64,000 bases of DNA from Burkholderiales bacterium (GCA_020248865.1 JADCGS010000012.1:1-64000); one strand, 5' to 3'. Positions 1 through 8,312 are shown, counted from the first letter of the stretch. The notes: generated by a model not told the origin, from the letters alone. Program-made: numbers and translations.

Positions 1-123
1 CATGCGTTCCCGCTGTTTGAGAACAAAGCGCTGAAGGCAACGACGCGCGACGAAGCGCAGGCCGAAGTCGTGCAGATGGCGCACGACTGGCTGAGCGCTG
101 CCGTGTATGGACTCGTGGCCTAA
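1..123 (+). CDS. C-terminal end of an unidentified protein (left-truncated)
   Basis: An open frame enters from the left edge and stops at TAA 121-123, giving the last 40 residues of a protein. The tail is mixed and helical-looking (it contains NKALKATTRDEAQAE and ends AVYGLVA) and I cannot assign a family. It points toward intI, which starts 160 bp further on. The stop codon lies inside GCCTAAC (118-124), which matches the integron core-site consensus (see the next entry). It could be the last gene of a cassette or an ordinary chromosomal gene that ends here. The sequence left of the window is needed to decide. Confidence 0.55.
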   Translation, partial: HAFPLFENKALKATTRDEAQAEVVQMAHDWLSAAVYGLVA

Positions 124-124
124 C
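118..124. other. Candidate integron recombination core site (attI/attC-like)
   Basis: The plus strand reads GCCTAAC and the minus strand GTTAGGC. These fit exactly the published integron core consensuses RYYYAAC and GTTRRRY. The site lies 159 bp upstream of the intI start, on the side where attI is found in standard integrons, where cassettes lie upstream of intI. The interval 179-239 also holds short inverted repeats (179-184 with 225-230, 184-189 with 234-239, 191-196 with 204-209). I do not see a second matching core that would complete a folded attC. A 7-bp match can arise by chance, so this is tentative. Confidence 0.35.
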
Positions 125-222
125 TTGATTTCGTGAACGCGTAGGAGCGGCTAACCGAGGCGGATAACCGGGCGGGCGAACGTCTTGCGGTTGGCGGCGA
201 TAACGCCAAGGCACTGTTCTCC

Positions 223-250
223 TTGACGTTTTTCGCAAGGACTGTATATT
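223..250 (+). promoter_or_regulatory. Predicted sigma70 promoter of intI
   Basis: TTGACG at 223-228 and TATATT at 245-250 are separated by 16 bp, each one base from the sigma70 consensus. The expected transcription start is near 257, giving a leader of roughly 25 nt before the ATG at 283. This argues against the in-frame TTG at 223 being the start codon, because that TTG is part of the -35 element. Confidence 0.7.
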
Positions 251-257
251 TATACAG
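242..257. promoter_or_regulatory. LexA (SOS) box overlapping the intI -10 element
   Basis: CTGTATATTTATACAG is a full match to the CTGT-N8-ACAG LexA site used by gamma- and betaproteobacteria, with an all-A/T spacer in an otherwise very GC-rich region. It covers the predicted -10 element (245-250), so bound LexA would block transcription. LexA control of integron integrases is established for class 1 and Vibrio integrons. No second box is visible between intI and dnaE2, so this one may also control dnaE2. Confidence 0.88.
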
Positions 258-282
258 TACTAACCGCCCGCCCAAACCCGCC

Positions 283-1302
283 ATGCCCGACCCCCCGCGT
301 GCCCCTCGCCTGCTGGATCAGCTTCGGCAGCAGATCCGCTACCGTCATTACAGCTTACGAACGGAGCAGTGCTACGTCCAGTGGGTACGGCGTTTCATCC
401 GCTTCCACGGGATGCGCCACCCGCGTGACCTCGGCGGCGCTGACGTCTCTCGGTTTCTCAGCCATCTGGCCAACGAGGGTCGCGTCGCGCCCTCGACGCA
501 CAAGCAGGCACTGTGCGCGGTGCTGTTCCTGTACAAGCAGGTTCTCGGCGTTGATCTGCCCTGGATGCAGGAGATCGGCCGTCCGGCAGTGCGCGTGCGC
601 ATTCCGGTCGTGCTGTCGCGTGACGAGACGGCCCGCCTTCTTGCGGCGCTGGAAGGCCACCATGCCCTCATCGCTCGCTTGCTCTACGGCTCCGGCCTGC
701 GGCTGCTGGAGTGCCTGCGCCTGCGCGTGAAGGATCTCGACTTCGATCGCGGCTTGATCGTGGTGCGCGAGGGCAAGGGTGGCAAGGATCGCGTGGTCAT
801 GCTGCCGCAGTCGCTGCGCGACGATCTGCTCGCGCAACTGGCCGACTCGCGCCGGCTCTGGCAGTTGGATCGTTCGCAACGGGTGGCCGGCGTGTGGTTG
901 CCGGAAGCGCTGGCGCGCAAGTTCCCGCGGGCAGGCGAGAGTTGGGCGTGGCACTGGGTCTGGCCAGCGCCCGCGTTGGCTGTTGATCCCCGCTCGGGCA
1001 TCCGCCGGCGTCACCACCTGTTCGAGCAGACCGTTGGCCGCGCACTGGCGCGTGCCGTGGCTCGCGCCGGCATCGCCAAGAAGGTCACCGCGCACACGCT
1101 GCGCCACTCCTTCGCCACGCATCTGCTCGAAAGCGGAGTCGATATCCGCCGCGTGCAGGAACTGCTCGGCCACAGCGACGTGTCCACCACCATGATCTAC
1201 ACGCACGTGCTGTCTTCCAGCGCAGCCGGCCTGCCCAGCCCGCTCGATCGCCTGCCGCCCGCACCCGCCGGCGCCACCGCTCTGCCCCCGCTGGCGGCCT
1301 GA
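283..1302 (+). CDS. intI: Integron integrase IntI (tyrosine recombinase)
   Basis: Site-specific tyrosine recombinase of 339 residues that would insert and excise gene cassettes at attI/attC sites. The N-terminal SAM-like DNA-binding domain covers about residues 8-95 and the catalytic domain the rest. Visible catalytic residues are R140 (in GSGLR), a lysine in the GKGGKDR turn (165-170), H271 and R274 (HTLRH), H297 (LLGHSDV) and Y306 (MIYTH). The insert that separates IntI from XerC/XerD is present at about residues 205-229 ([20 protein letters not shown]). ATG 283 is chosen because the promoter and LexA box lie at 223-257, although the frame stays open further upstream. dnaE2 follows 39 bp downstream. 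I see no cassette array inside the window. Confidence 0.92.
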   Translation: MPDPPRAPRLLDQLRQQIRYRHYSLRTEQCYVQWVRRFIRFHGMRHPRDLGGADVSRFLSHLANEGRVAPSTHKQALCAVLFLYKQVLGVDLPWMQEIGRPAVRVRIPVVLSRDETARLLAALEGHHALIARLLYGSGLRLLECLRLRVKDLDFDRGLIVVREGKGGKDRVVMLPQSLRDDLLAQLADSRRLWQLDRSQRVAGVWLPEALARKFPRAGESWAWHWVWPAPALAVDPRSGIRRRHHLFEQTVGRALARAVARAGIAKKVTAHTLRHSFATHLLESGVDIRRVQELLGHSDVSTTMIYTHVLSSSAAGLPSPLDRLPPAPAGATALPPLAA

Positions 1303-1341
1303 CCCTCCCGGCCCCTGCCAGCCCCCACCGGCCCATGCCGC

Positions 1342-4300
1342 ATGTCCGCCTACGCCGAGCTGCATTGCGCCAGCAACTTCAGCTTCCTGCGCGGCGCCTC
1401 GCACCCTGAAGAACTGGTGGAGCGCGCGCTGGCGCTGGAGTACGCGGCGCTGGCCATTACCGACGAGTGCTCGTTTGCCGGCAGCGTGCGCGCGCACCTG
1501 GCGCTGGCAGAACTGCGCGCGGACGACGCCGCGGCGCGCGACTTCAGGCTGGTGCACGGCACCGAGATTCAACTGTCCGACGGGCCCCGGCTGGTGCTGC
1601 TGGCGCAGACGCGCGCCGGCTACGGCAATCTGAGCCAGCTCGTCACGCTGGCGCGTCGCCAGGCGCCCAAGGGCGGCTACCGGCTCACGCGCGCCGACAT
1701 CGAGGCGCATCCGCAGTGGCTTGCCGACACGCTCGCGCTGCTGATCCCAACCGCCCGAAAATCGGGGTCAGACCCCGATTCTCCGGGGTCCAGGCAGCCA
1801 AAGCACCCGCGCAGCTCGACGTCGGCGTCCGAAAAATCGGGGTCTGACCCCAATTTCCTGGGGTGGGTGCAGGCGCTGTGGCCGCAGCGCTGCTGGGTTG
1901 CGGTGGAACTGCTGCGTGGCCCGGACGACGCGGCGCACCTGGCGCGCTGCGAGGCGCTGGCGCGGGCGCACGGCGTGCCGCTGCTGGCTTGCGGCGACGT
2001 GCACATGCATTCGCGCGCGCGCAAGCGGCTGCAGGATGTGCTGACGGCCGTGCGGCTCAAGCTGCCGCTGGCGCAGGCGGGCCGGCAACTGCTGCCCAAT
2101 GCGGAGCGCTACCTGCGGCCGCGCTACCGGCTGGAGCGCATCTACCCGCCGGAGCTGCTGGCCCAAACGCTCGCGGTGGCGCAGCGCTGCACGTTCTCGC
2201 TCGACGAACTGCGCTACGAATACCCCGAGGAGATCGTGCCGCCGGGCGAGACACCGGCCACCTGGCTGCGCAAGGCCACCTACCTGGAGGCGCAGCGGCG
2301 CTACCCGCAGGGCATGCCGGAGCGCGTGCGCCGGATCGTCGAGCACGAGCTGGCGCTGATCGCGCAGCTGAAGTACGAGCCGTACTTTCTCACCGTATAC
2401 GACATCGTGCGCTTTGCACGCTCGCAGGGCATCCTGTGCCAGGGGCGCGGCTCGGCGGCCAACTCGGCGGTGTGCTACTGCCTGGGCATCACCGAGGTCG
2501 ACCCGGCGCGCATGAGCGTGCTGTTCGAGCGCTTCATCAGCAAGGAGCGCAACGAGCCGCCGGACATCGACGTGGACTTCGAGCACCAGCGGCGCGAGGA
2601 GGTGATGCAGTACATCTACGCCAAGTACGGCCGTCACCGCGCGGCGCTCACGGCCGCGCTGCACACCTACCGCCCGCGCGGCGCGCTGCGTGACGTCGGC
2701 AAGGCGCTCGGCCTGTCGCTCGACCAGGTGGACAAGCTCGCCAAGACCATGGCGTGGTGGGATGGCCGCCGCATCAGGCCGGAGCGCTTGCAGGAGGCCG
2801 GCTTCGATCCCGACAACCCGCTGATCGCACAGGTGGTGGAACTGGCGCAGCAGCTCGTCGGCTTTCCGCGGCACCTGTCGCAGCACTCGGGCGGCTTTGT
2901 CATCGCACGCGAGCGGCTCGACCGGCTGGTGCCCATCGAGAACGCGGCGATGGCCGACCGCACCGTGATCCAGTGGGACAAGGACGACCTCGACGCACTG
3001 GGCCTGCTGAAGATCGACGTGCTGGCGCTCGGCATGCTCTCCTGCGTGCGGCGGGCGCTGGAGCATGTCAATCGCTTCTACCCCGACCCGGTCGGGCACG
3101 TGGCGGGCAAGGCGCCGCCGGGCGCGGCAGTGCCGCTGCCGCCGGCCGGCGCACCGCGCACGGTCCAGATGCAGCACCTGCCGGCCGAGTGCCCGCGCGT
3201 GTACGACATGCTGTGCAAGGGCGACTCGCTCGGCGTGTTCCAGATCGAGAGCCGGGCGCAGATGAACATGCTGCCGCGGCTGCGCCCGCGCACCTTCTAT
3301 GACCTGGTGATCGAGACGGCCATCGTGCGCCCCGGCCCGATCCAGGGCGGCATGGTGCATCCGTACCTGCGGCGGCGGCAGGGGCTGGAGCCGGTCACCT
3401 ACCCGTCGGAGGCGGTGCGGGGCGTGCTGGAGCGCACGCTCGGGGTGTCGATCTTCCAGGAACAGGTGATGCAACTGGCGGTGGTGGCGGCCGGCTTCAC
3501 GCCGGGCGAGGCCGACAAGCTGCGCCGCGCGATGGCGGCGTGGCGGCGCAAGGGCGGCATCGGGCCGTTTCGCGAGCAGCTCATCGACGGCATGCTGGCG
3601 CGCGGCTACACCGCCGAGTACGCCGAGCAGATCTACCGGCAGATCCAGGGCTTCGGCGAGTACGGCTTTCCGGAGAGTCATGCGGCAAGCTTCGGCCTGC
3701 TGGTCTACGTCTCGTCCTGGCTCAAGTGCCATGAACCTGCGGCCTTCTGCGCCGCGCTGCTGGACTCGCAGCCGCTGGGCTTCTACGCGCCGGCGCAGAT
3801 CGTGCGCGATGCGCTGGGGCATGGTGTGGAGATCCAGCCGATCGACGTCACCGCGAGCGACTGGACCTGCCGGCTCGATCCCTCGACGGCCGACGCCACG
3901 CAGCCGGCGGTGCGCCTGGGGCTTCAACTCGTCAACGGCATGAGCGAGGAAGCGGGCCTGCGCATCGAGTGCGCGCGGCGCGACCGGCCGTTTGCGAGCG
4001 TGGCCGACCTCGCCCGCCGCGCGCGCCTGAACCGCGGCGAGCTGGACGCGCTGGCCGCCGCCGATGCGCTGGCCACGCTGTCGGGGCACCGGCGCCGCGC
4101 GCTGTGGGACACGCTGGGCATCGACGCCAGCGCGCCGCGCGCCGTGCCGCTGACGGCCGAGGCGCCCGGGGCCGAGGCCGCGGTCGAGCTCGTTGCACCG
4201 ACCGAGGGCCAGGACATCGTCGCCGACTACGCGCACACCGCGCTCACGCTGCGGCGCCATCCGCTGGCGCTGCTGCGCGAGCGTTTCAACGCCATGCGGC

Positions 4301-4632
4301 TGCAGCCGGCGCGCGACGTGCTCGCCGCGCGCCCGCGCCAGACCATCCGCACCACCGGCATCGTGACCTGCCGCCAGCGGCCGGGCACCGCCAGTGGGGT
4401 GACCTTCGTGACGCTGGAGGACGAGACCGGCGTGATCAACGTGGTGGTGTGGTCGAGCGTGGCCGAGCAGTACCGGCGCGAGCTGCTCGGCTCCACCCTG
4501 CTTACCGTCTACGGCCACGTGGAGCGCGTGCAGACCCGGGACGCGGCGGTGGTCCATCTGATTGCCAAGCGGCTGGTCGATCACTCGCCGCTGCTGGGCG
4601 GGCTCAGCCTGCCGAGCCGGGACTTCCACTGA
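1342..4632 (+). CDS. dnaE2: Error-prone DNA polymerase III alpha-like subunit DnaE2 (ImuC)
   Basis: Translesion DNA polymerase of the DnaE2/ImuC family, 1,096 residues, acting in SOS mutagenesis. An N-terminal PHP domain (starting near AELHCASNFSFLRGASH) is followed by the C-family polymerase core. Catalytic aspartates sit in PDIDVDF (D410, D412), with the third in LLKIDVLALGM. Helix-hairpin-helix and OB-fold regions follow, the latter near GVTFVTLEDETGVINVVVW. Usual partners are imuA and imuB, but neither is next to it here; intI is directly upstream. There is no obvious ribosome binding site. Residues about 139-173, in the PHP domain, are an extra low-complexity segment made by repeated palindromes. 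The frame stays open, so the enzyme may still work. Confidence 0.95.
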   Translation: MSAYAELHCASNFSFLRGASHPEELVERALALEYAALAITDECSFAGSVRAHLALAELRADDAAARDFRLVHGTEIQLSDGPRLVLLAQTRAGYGNLSQLVTLARRQAPKGGYRLTRADIEAHPQWLADTLALLIPTARKSGSDPDSPGSRQPKHPRSSTSASEKSGSDPNFLGWVQALWPQRCWVAVELLRGPDDAAHLARCEALARAHGVPLLACGDVHMHSRARKRLQDVLTAVRLKLPLAQAGRQLLPNAERYLRPRYRLERIYPPELLAQTLAVAQRCTFSLDELRYEYPEEIVPPGETPATWLRKATYLEAQRRYPQGMPERVRRIVEHELALIAQLKYEPYFLTVYDIVRFARSQGILCQGRGSAANSAVCYCLGITEVDPARMSVLFERFISKERNEPPDIDVDFEHQRREEVMQYIYAKYGRHRAALTAALHTYRPRGALRDVGKALGLSLDQVDKLAKTMAWWDGRRIRPERLQEAGFDPDNPLIAQVVELAQQLVGFPRHLSQHSGGFVIARERLDRLVPIENAAMADRTVIQWDKDDLDALGLLKIDVLALGMLSCVRRALEHVNRFYPDPVGHVAGKAPPGAAVPLPPAGAPRTVQMQHLPAECPRVYDMLCKGDSLGVFQIESRAQMNMLPRLRPRTFYDLVIETAIVRPGPIQGGMVHPYLRRRQGLEPVTYPSEAVRGVLERTLGVSIFQEQVMQLAVVAAGFTPGEADKLRRAMAAWRRKGGIGPFREQLIDGMLARGYTAEYAEQIYRQIQGFGEYGFPESHAASFGLLVYVSSWLKCHEPAAFCAALLDSQPLGFYAPAQIVRDALGHGVEIQPIDVTASDWTCRLDPSTADATQPAVRLGLQLVNGMSEEAGLRIECARRDRPFASVADLARRARLNRGELDALAAADALATLSGHRRRALWDTLGIDASAPRAVPLTAEAPGAEAAVELVAPTEGQDIVADYAHTALTLRRHPLALLRERFNAMRLQPARDVLAARPRQTIRTTGIVTCRQRPGTASGVTFVTLEDETGVINVVVWSSVAEQYRRELLGSTLLTVYGHVERVQTRDAAVVHLIAKRLVDHSPLLGGLSLPSRDFH
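1757..1860. repeat. Two in-frame REP-like GGGGTC/GACCCC palindromes inside dnaE2
   Basis: A perfect 21-bp palindrome (1760-1780; arms AATCGGGGTC and GACCCCGATT around a single A) is repeated 75 bp later, slightly degenerate, at 1835-1855. Flanking bases are also shared (CGAAAA before, CGGGGT or TGGGGT after), so this is a direct duplication of a palindrome-bearing unit. The 75-bp offset is 25 codons, so both copies are read as KSGSDPD/N. Similar GGGGTC-GACCCC palindromes are common dispersed repeats in beta- and gammaproteobacterial genomes, usually outside genes. Confidence 0.85.
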
Positions 4633-4663
4633 CCGGCGGCCCGGCGCCGGTCATCGCCGGCTC

Positions 4664-4788
4664 AGAGCCTGTGAAGAAATCTACTGCGCGGTCCGATCTC
4701 GCGCCTGCGCTGCTCGCCGTACCGCTCTGTACGGGTCCGCTGCTCGGCGCGACCTCGGGCCGCTCGCGACGATTTCTTCACAGGCTCT
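4664..4788. repeat. 125-bp imperfect palindrome between dnaE2 and leuA
   Basis: The ends are perfect 18-bp inverted repeats (4664-4681 and 4771-4788; arm AGAGCCTGTGAAGAAATC). The interior also folds: GGTCCGATCTCGCGCC on the left pairs closely with its counterpart on the right, down to a CCGTAC/GTACGG stem with a 6-nt loop near 4719-4736. The element fills the gap between the convergent genes dnaE2 and leuA, and its right end reaches the leuA stop codon. It looks like a MITE/BIME-type dispersed repeat and could act as a two-way transcription terminator. Confidence 0.85.
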
Positions 4789-6335
4789 CAGGGCGCCAGC
4801 GAGGTCTGCGGGTTCAGCCGCTCCACATCGCTGTACAGCTTGTTGAGCGCGCTCAGATACGCCTTGGCGCTGGCCGCCACGATGTCCGGATCGGCGCCTA
4901 CGCCGTTGACGATGCGCCCGGCCCGCGCCAGCCGCACCGTCACCTCGCCTTGCGACTCGGTGCCGCTGGTGATGGCATTGACGCTGTATAGAAGCAGCTC
5001 CGAACCGCTGCCGACCCGGCTCTCGATGGCCTTGAGGGACGCATCCACCGGGCCGTTGCCGTCGCTCTCGGCCGCAACCTCCTGGTTGCCGATCGACAAC
5101 ACCACCTTGGCGTGCGGCCGCTCGCCGGTTTCCGAGTGCTGCGACAGCGACAGCAGCTTGAAGTGCTCGTCGTGCGGCGTGACCGACTCGTCGGAAAACA
5201 GCGCCTGAATGTCCTCGTCGAAGATCTCGGCCTTGCGGTCGGCCAGGTCCTTGAACTTGGCAAACGCCGCGTTCATCTCGCTCTCGCTGTCCACCGGGAT
5301 GCCGAGTTCCTGCACGCGCTGCTTGAAGGCATTGCGGCCCGACAGCTTGCCCAGCACGATCTTGTTGGCGTGCCAGCCCACGTCCTCGGCGCGCATGATC
5401 TCGTAGGTCTCGCGCGCCTTGAGCACGCCATCCTGATGGATGCCCGAGGCGTGCGCGAAGGCGTTGGCGCCGACCACCGCCTTGTTCGGCTGCACCACGA
5501 AGCCGGTGATGCCGGAGACGAGCTTGGAGGCGGGGATGATCTGCTGCGTCTCGATGCCCACTTCCAGGCCAAAGTAGTCGCGCCGCGTCTTGACCGCCAT
5601 CACCACCTCTTCGAGCGAGGTATTGCCGGCGCGCTCGCCCAGGCCGTTGACGGTGCACTCGACCTGCCGCGCACCGCCGATCTTGACACCCGCCAGCGAG
5701 TTGGCTACCGCCATGCCGAGGTCGTTGTGGCAGTGCACGCTCCAGACGGCCTGGTCCGAGTTGGGGATGCGCTCGCGCAGGCTGCGGATGAACTCGCCAT
5801 ACAGCTCGGGCACCGCGTAGCCCACCGTGTCCGGGATGTTGATGGTGGTCGCCCCCTCCTTGATCACCGCTTCGAGCACCCGGCACAGGAAGTCGGCTTC
5901 GGAGCGATAGCCGTCCTCGGGCGAGAACTCGACGTTGTCGGTGAACTGGCGCGCAAAGCGCACCGCCAGCTTGGCCTGCTCGAACACCTGCTCCGGGCTC
6001 ATCCGCAGCTTCTTTTCCATGTGCAGCGGGCTGGTGGCGATGAAGGTGTGGATGCGCTTGTTGTCGCTGCCGGCCAGCGCCTCGGCCGCACGGCCGATGT
6101 CGCGGTCGTTGGCGCGTGCCAGCGAGCAGACCGTGGAGTCCTTGATGGCGTTGGCAATGGCACGCACGGCCTCGAAGTCGCCGTTGCTGCTGGCCGCGAA
6201 GCCGGCCTCGATCACGTCCACGCGCAGCCGCTCGAGCTGCTTGGCGATGCGCAGCTTTTCTTCCCGGGTCATCGAGGCGCCGGGGCTTTGCTCGCCGTCG
6301 CGCAAGGTGGTGTCGAAGATGATCAGGCGTTCCAT
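4788..6335 (-). CDS. leuA: 2-isopropylmalate synthase
   Basis: First committed step of leucine biosynthesis: condenses acetyl-CoA with 2-ketoisovalerate. The protein is 515 residues, the normal size for the long LeuA form. It starts [20 protein letters not shown], carrying the HMGL-like metal and substrate signature DTTLRDGEQ, and contains the [13 protein letters not shown] motif. The C-terminal third is the regulatory LeuA dimer domain for leucine feedback. Start 6335 is chosen because CAGGG lies about 7 nt upstream; an ATG two codons earlier (6341) is also possible. A leucine-rich leader peptide and a separate promoter lie upstream. The neighbours pssA and psd match a common betaproteobacterial order. 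Confidence 0.97.
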   Translation of the reverse strand: MERLIIFDTTLRDGEQSPGASMTREEKLRIAKQLERLRVDVIEAGFAASSNGDFEAVRAIANAIKDSTVCSLARANDRDIGRAAEALAGSDNKRIHTFIATSPLHMEKKLRMSPEQVFEQAKLAVRFARQFTDNVEFSPEDGYRSEADFLCRVLEAVIKEGATTINIPDTVGYAVPELYGEFIRSLRERIPNSDQAVWSVHCHNDLGMAVANSLAGVKIGGARQVECTVNGLGERAGNTSLEEVVMAVKTRRDYFGLEVGIETQQIIPASKLVSGITGFVVQPNKAVVGANAFAHASGIHQDGVLKARETYEIMRAEDVGWHANKIVLGKLSGRNAFKQRVQELGIPVDSESEMNAAFAKFKDLADRKAEIFDEDIQALFSDESVTPHDEHFKLLSLSQHSETGERPHAKVVLSIGNQEVAAESDGNGPVDASLKAIESRVGSGSELLLYSVNAITSGTESQGEVTVRLARAGRIVNGVGADPDIVAASAKAYLSALNKLYSDVERLNPQTSLAP

Positions 6336-6418
6336 GGTCATGCCCTGGCGTGAAGGTGCGGTCTTCCCTGCCTGCCCCATGCAAGCGGGAGGTGGTGCAC
6401 GGATTGTGGGAGGGGGAG

Positions 6419-6508
6419 TCAGCTGCGCGCGGGGCGCAGCAGTAGCAGCGGCAGTCCGGCGAAGGCCGGCGCCGCAGGAGTGAGCGCGATCGAGGATGCG
6501 CGAGTCAT
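6419..6508 (-). CDS. Putative leucine leader peptide of leuA (LeuL-like)
   Basis: A 29-codon frame ends 83 nt before leuA. It starts [11 protein letters not shown] and ends with [13 protein letters not shown]: six leucines in 29 residues, five of them in LPLLLL. The run uses CTG, CTA, CTG and CTG, including the CTA codon that also marks the enterobacterial leuL leader. The end of the frame forms a GCTGCGC/GCGCAGC hairpin. The predicted -10 element lies only 7 nt upstream of the ATG, so the mRNA may be leaderless. The arrangement fits ribosome-mediated attenuation by leucine, but I see no clear U-rich terminator before leuA. Confidence 0.6.
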   Translation of the reverse strand: MTRASSIALTPAAPAFAGLPLLLLRPARS

Positions 6509-6515
6509 GGCGAAC

Positions 6516-6545
6516 ACTATAGGCGCAAACGCGCGCCGCATGCAA
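6516..6545 (-). promoter_or_regulatory. Predicted promoter of the leader peptide and leuA
   Basis: On the minus strand TTGCAT (6545-6540) and TATAGT (6521-6516) are 18 bp apart. The start of transcription would fall at or within a few bases of the leader ATG at 6508. It lies in the 270-bp gap between pssA and leuA, so leuA can be expressed apart from psd-pssA. Confidence 0.6.
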
Positions 6546-6605
6546 ACGCCCGTTGGCGGCGGCGCTGAGGCTTCCATTCGCCGGCGGCGATTGGGCTGAG
6601 GAGGT

Positions 6606-7454
6606 TCAAGGCAGCGGCGCATCGGCCTTGACCGCCGGCAACGGCTTGGCCGGATTGGGCTCGCCCTTGAACCACCGCCAGATCCAGTAGACGTAGCCCG
6701 ACAGCGCGTAGCAGCAGCCGATGGTGAACAGCGCGATCGGCGGGTCGCTGGAGACGACGAAAATGGCAATCACCGCCACGATCAGTACCCAAAACGGCAC
6801 GCTGCTGCCGATCTGGAACTTCTTGCCGCTGTAGAACGGCGCACTCGACACCATCGACAGCCCGGCATACACGGTGATGGCAAAGGCCACCCACGGCATG
6901 ATGGCGTCCTGGATGTGGAACTTGTTGTCGATGGCCAGCCAGACGAAGCCCGCGATCAGCGCCGCCGCCGCCGGACTCGGCAGGCCCTGGAAGAAGCGCT
7001 TGTCGATCACGCCGAGGTTGGCGTTGAAGCGCGCCAGACGCAGCGCCGCCCCGGCGCAGTAGACGAAGGCGGCAGCCCAGCCCCAGCGGCCCAGCTCGTG
7101 CAGCAGCCATTCGTACATGATCAGCGCCGGCGCGACGCCAAAGCTCGTCATGTCGCTCAGCGAGTCGAACTGCTCGCCGAAGGCGCTCTGGGTGTTGGTC
7201 AGCCGCGCCACGCGGCCGTCCATGCCGTCGAGCACCATGGCGGCAAAGATGGCGATGGCAGCCAGCTCGAAGCGCTGGTTCATTGCCTGGACGATGGCAA
7301 AGAACCCGGCGAACAGCGCCGCCAGCGTGAACAGGTTGGGCAGCAGGTAGATGCCGCGGCGGCGGCGCGTCAGGACCGGCAGCGGCAGCTCATCGCCGGG
7401 CTTGCCGGGGGCGATGAGGCCGAGCGGGCGCGGCTTGCGGCGGCGAAAGCGCAT
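6606..7454 (-). CDS. pssA: CDP-diacylglycerol-serine O-phosphatidyltransferase
   Basis: Integral membrane enzyme making phosphatidylserine from CDP-diacylglycerol and serine, the step before Psd in phosphatidylethanolamine synthesis. It has 282 residues and several hydrophobic segments. The CDP-alcohol phosphotransferase signature DG-x2-AR-x8-G-x3-D-x3-D is complete at residues 79-101 (DG 79-80, AR 83-84, G93, D97, D101). This is the membrane-embedded type II PssA, not the soluble E. coli type. The start MRFRRRKPRP follows the psd stop by 14 nt, so the two genes should be co-transcribed. Confidence 0.95.
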   Translation of the reverse strand: MRFRRRKPRPLGLIAPGKPGDELPLPVLTRRRRGIYLLPNLFTLAALFAGFFAIVQAMNQRFELAAIAIFAAMVLDGMDGRVARLTNTQSAFGEQFDSLSDMTSFGVAPALIMYEWLLHELGRWGWAAAFVYCAGAALRLARFNANLGVIDKRFFQGLPSPAAAALIAGFVWLAIDNKFHIQDAIMPWVAFAITVYAGLSMVSSAPFYSGKKFQIGSSVPFWVLIVAVIAIFVVSSDPPIALFTIGCCYALSGYVYWIWRWFKGEPNPAKPLPAVKADAPLP

Positions 7455-7468
7455 CGGCGCGAGCCGGC

Positions 7469-8107
7469 CTAGAGCTCGGCGATCACGGTGCGCGTGGCGT
7501 ACACCACGTCGCCCACCGCCACCTTGGGCCGCGCCGACAGCGGCAGGTACACGTCCACCCGCGAGCCGAAGCGGATGAAGCCGTAGCGCTGGCCGCGCTG
7601 GAGCACGTCGCCAGGCTTGACGTAGCACAGGATGCGGCGCGCGATCAGGCCCGCGACCTGCACCACCGTGATCCGCTCGCTGCCCAGCGAGATGACCATG
7701 GCGTTGCGCTCGTTCTCGGTGGAGGCCTTGTCGAGGTCGGCATTGATGAACTTGCCGGGCCGGTAGTCGACCTGCTCCACCGTGCCATCCACCGGCGAGC
7801 GGTTGGAGTGAACGTTAAACACGTTCATGAACACCGACACCAGCAGCGTGTCGCGCTCGGTGTAGGGGTCACCGACCCGCTCCACCTTGACGATGCGGCC
7901 GTCGGCCGGCGCCAGCACCGCGTTGGCCTGCGCCGGCACCGCGCGCGGCGGATCGCGGAAGAACTGGATGCAGAACACGGCGACGATCCACAGCGGAGCC
8001 GACCACCAGAACCCGGCCAGTACCCAGACCACGACCGCGGCGAGCAGCGAGCCGCCGATGAACGGCCAGCCTTCGCGCGCCAGCAGGGGATGGGGATAGG
8101 TCGACAC
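7469..8107 (-). CDS. psd: Phosphatidylserine decarboxylase proenzyme (short form)
   Basis: Decarboxylates phosphatidylserine to phosphatidylethanolamine at the inner membrane. The 212-residue length matches the short Psd family. The proenzyme cleaves itself at G181-S182 ([11 protein letters not shown]) to form the pyruvoyl group. A hydrophobic N-terminal pair of segments (about 15-50) anchors it. The start is GTG 8107, with GAGGAG 9 nt upstream; the frame stays open further upstream but that part looks non-coding. In many betaproteobacteria ilvC precedes this gene. Here a lipoprotein gene does. Confidence 0.94.
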   Translation of the reverse strand: MSTYPHPLLAREGWPFIGGSLLAAVVVWVLAGFWWSAPLWIVAVFCIQFFRDPPRAVPAQANAVLAPADGRIVKVERVGDPYTERDTLLVSVFMNVFNVHSNRSPVDGTVEQVDYRPGKFINADLDKASTENERNAMVISLGSERITVVQVAGLIARRILCYVKPGDVLQRGQRYGFIRFGSRVDVYLPLSARPKVAVGDVVYATRTVIAEL

Positions 8108-8294
8108 GTCGCGGGGCTCCTCGGTGAAACGACGGCAGCCAACGGCTGCCGCAGGTTGCTGCCGCGCCGCACGTTGCCGCCGGCTGCCGGGCACCGCTAT
8201 GGTATCCGAGCGCTGCTGCCGGCGCTGCACCCGGGCGCTGCCGTGGGACGCTGCAGCGTGCCGCCACGGCGAATCACGCACCGGGCCACCCGTC

Positions 8295-8310
8295 GAGCCC
8301 GGCCGGGCTC
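8295..8310 (-). terminator. Palindrome just after the lipoprotein gene
   Basis: GAGCCCGGCCGGGCTC is a perfect 16-bp palindrome starting 3 nt past the stop codon of the gene at 8313-9074 on the minus strand. It could end transcription of that gene before psd. It lacks a T-run, so this is uncertain. No other feature is evident in the 205 bp between psd and the lipoprotein gene. Confidence 0.4.
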
Positions 8311-8312
8311 GC

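Noticed and set aside
223-282. Extended N-terminus of IntI starting at TTG 223
   Set aside because: The TTG is part of the -35 hexamer and the LexA box and -10 lie inside this stretch; the protein homology begins after ATG 283.
1768-4629. Long antisense open frame (953 codons) opposite dnaE2
   Set aside because: Arg/His/Ala-rich, no motifs, explained by high GC third positions in dnaE2.
4664-4788. Coding extension reading through the palindrome
   Set aside because: The sequence is symmetrical repeat DNA; leuA ends at its border and dnaE2 ends before it.
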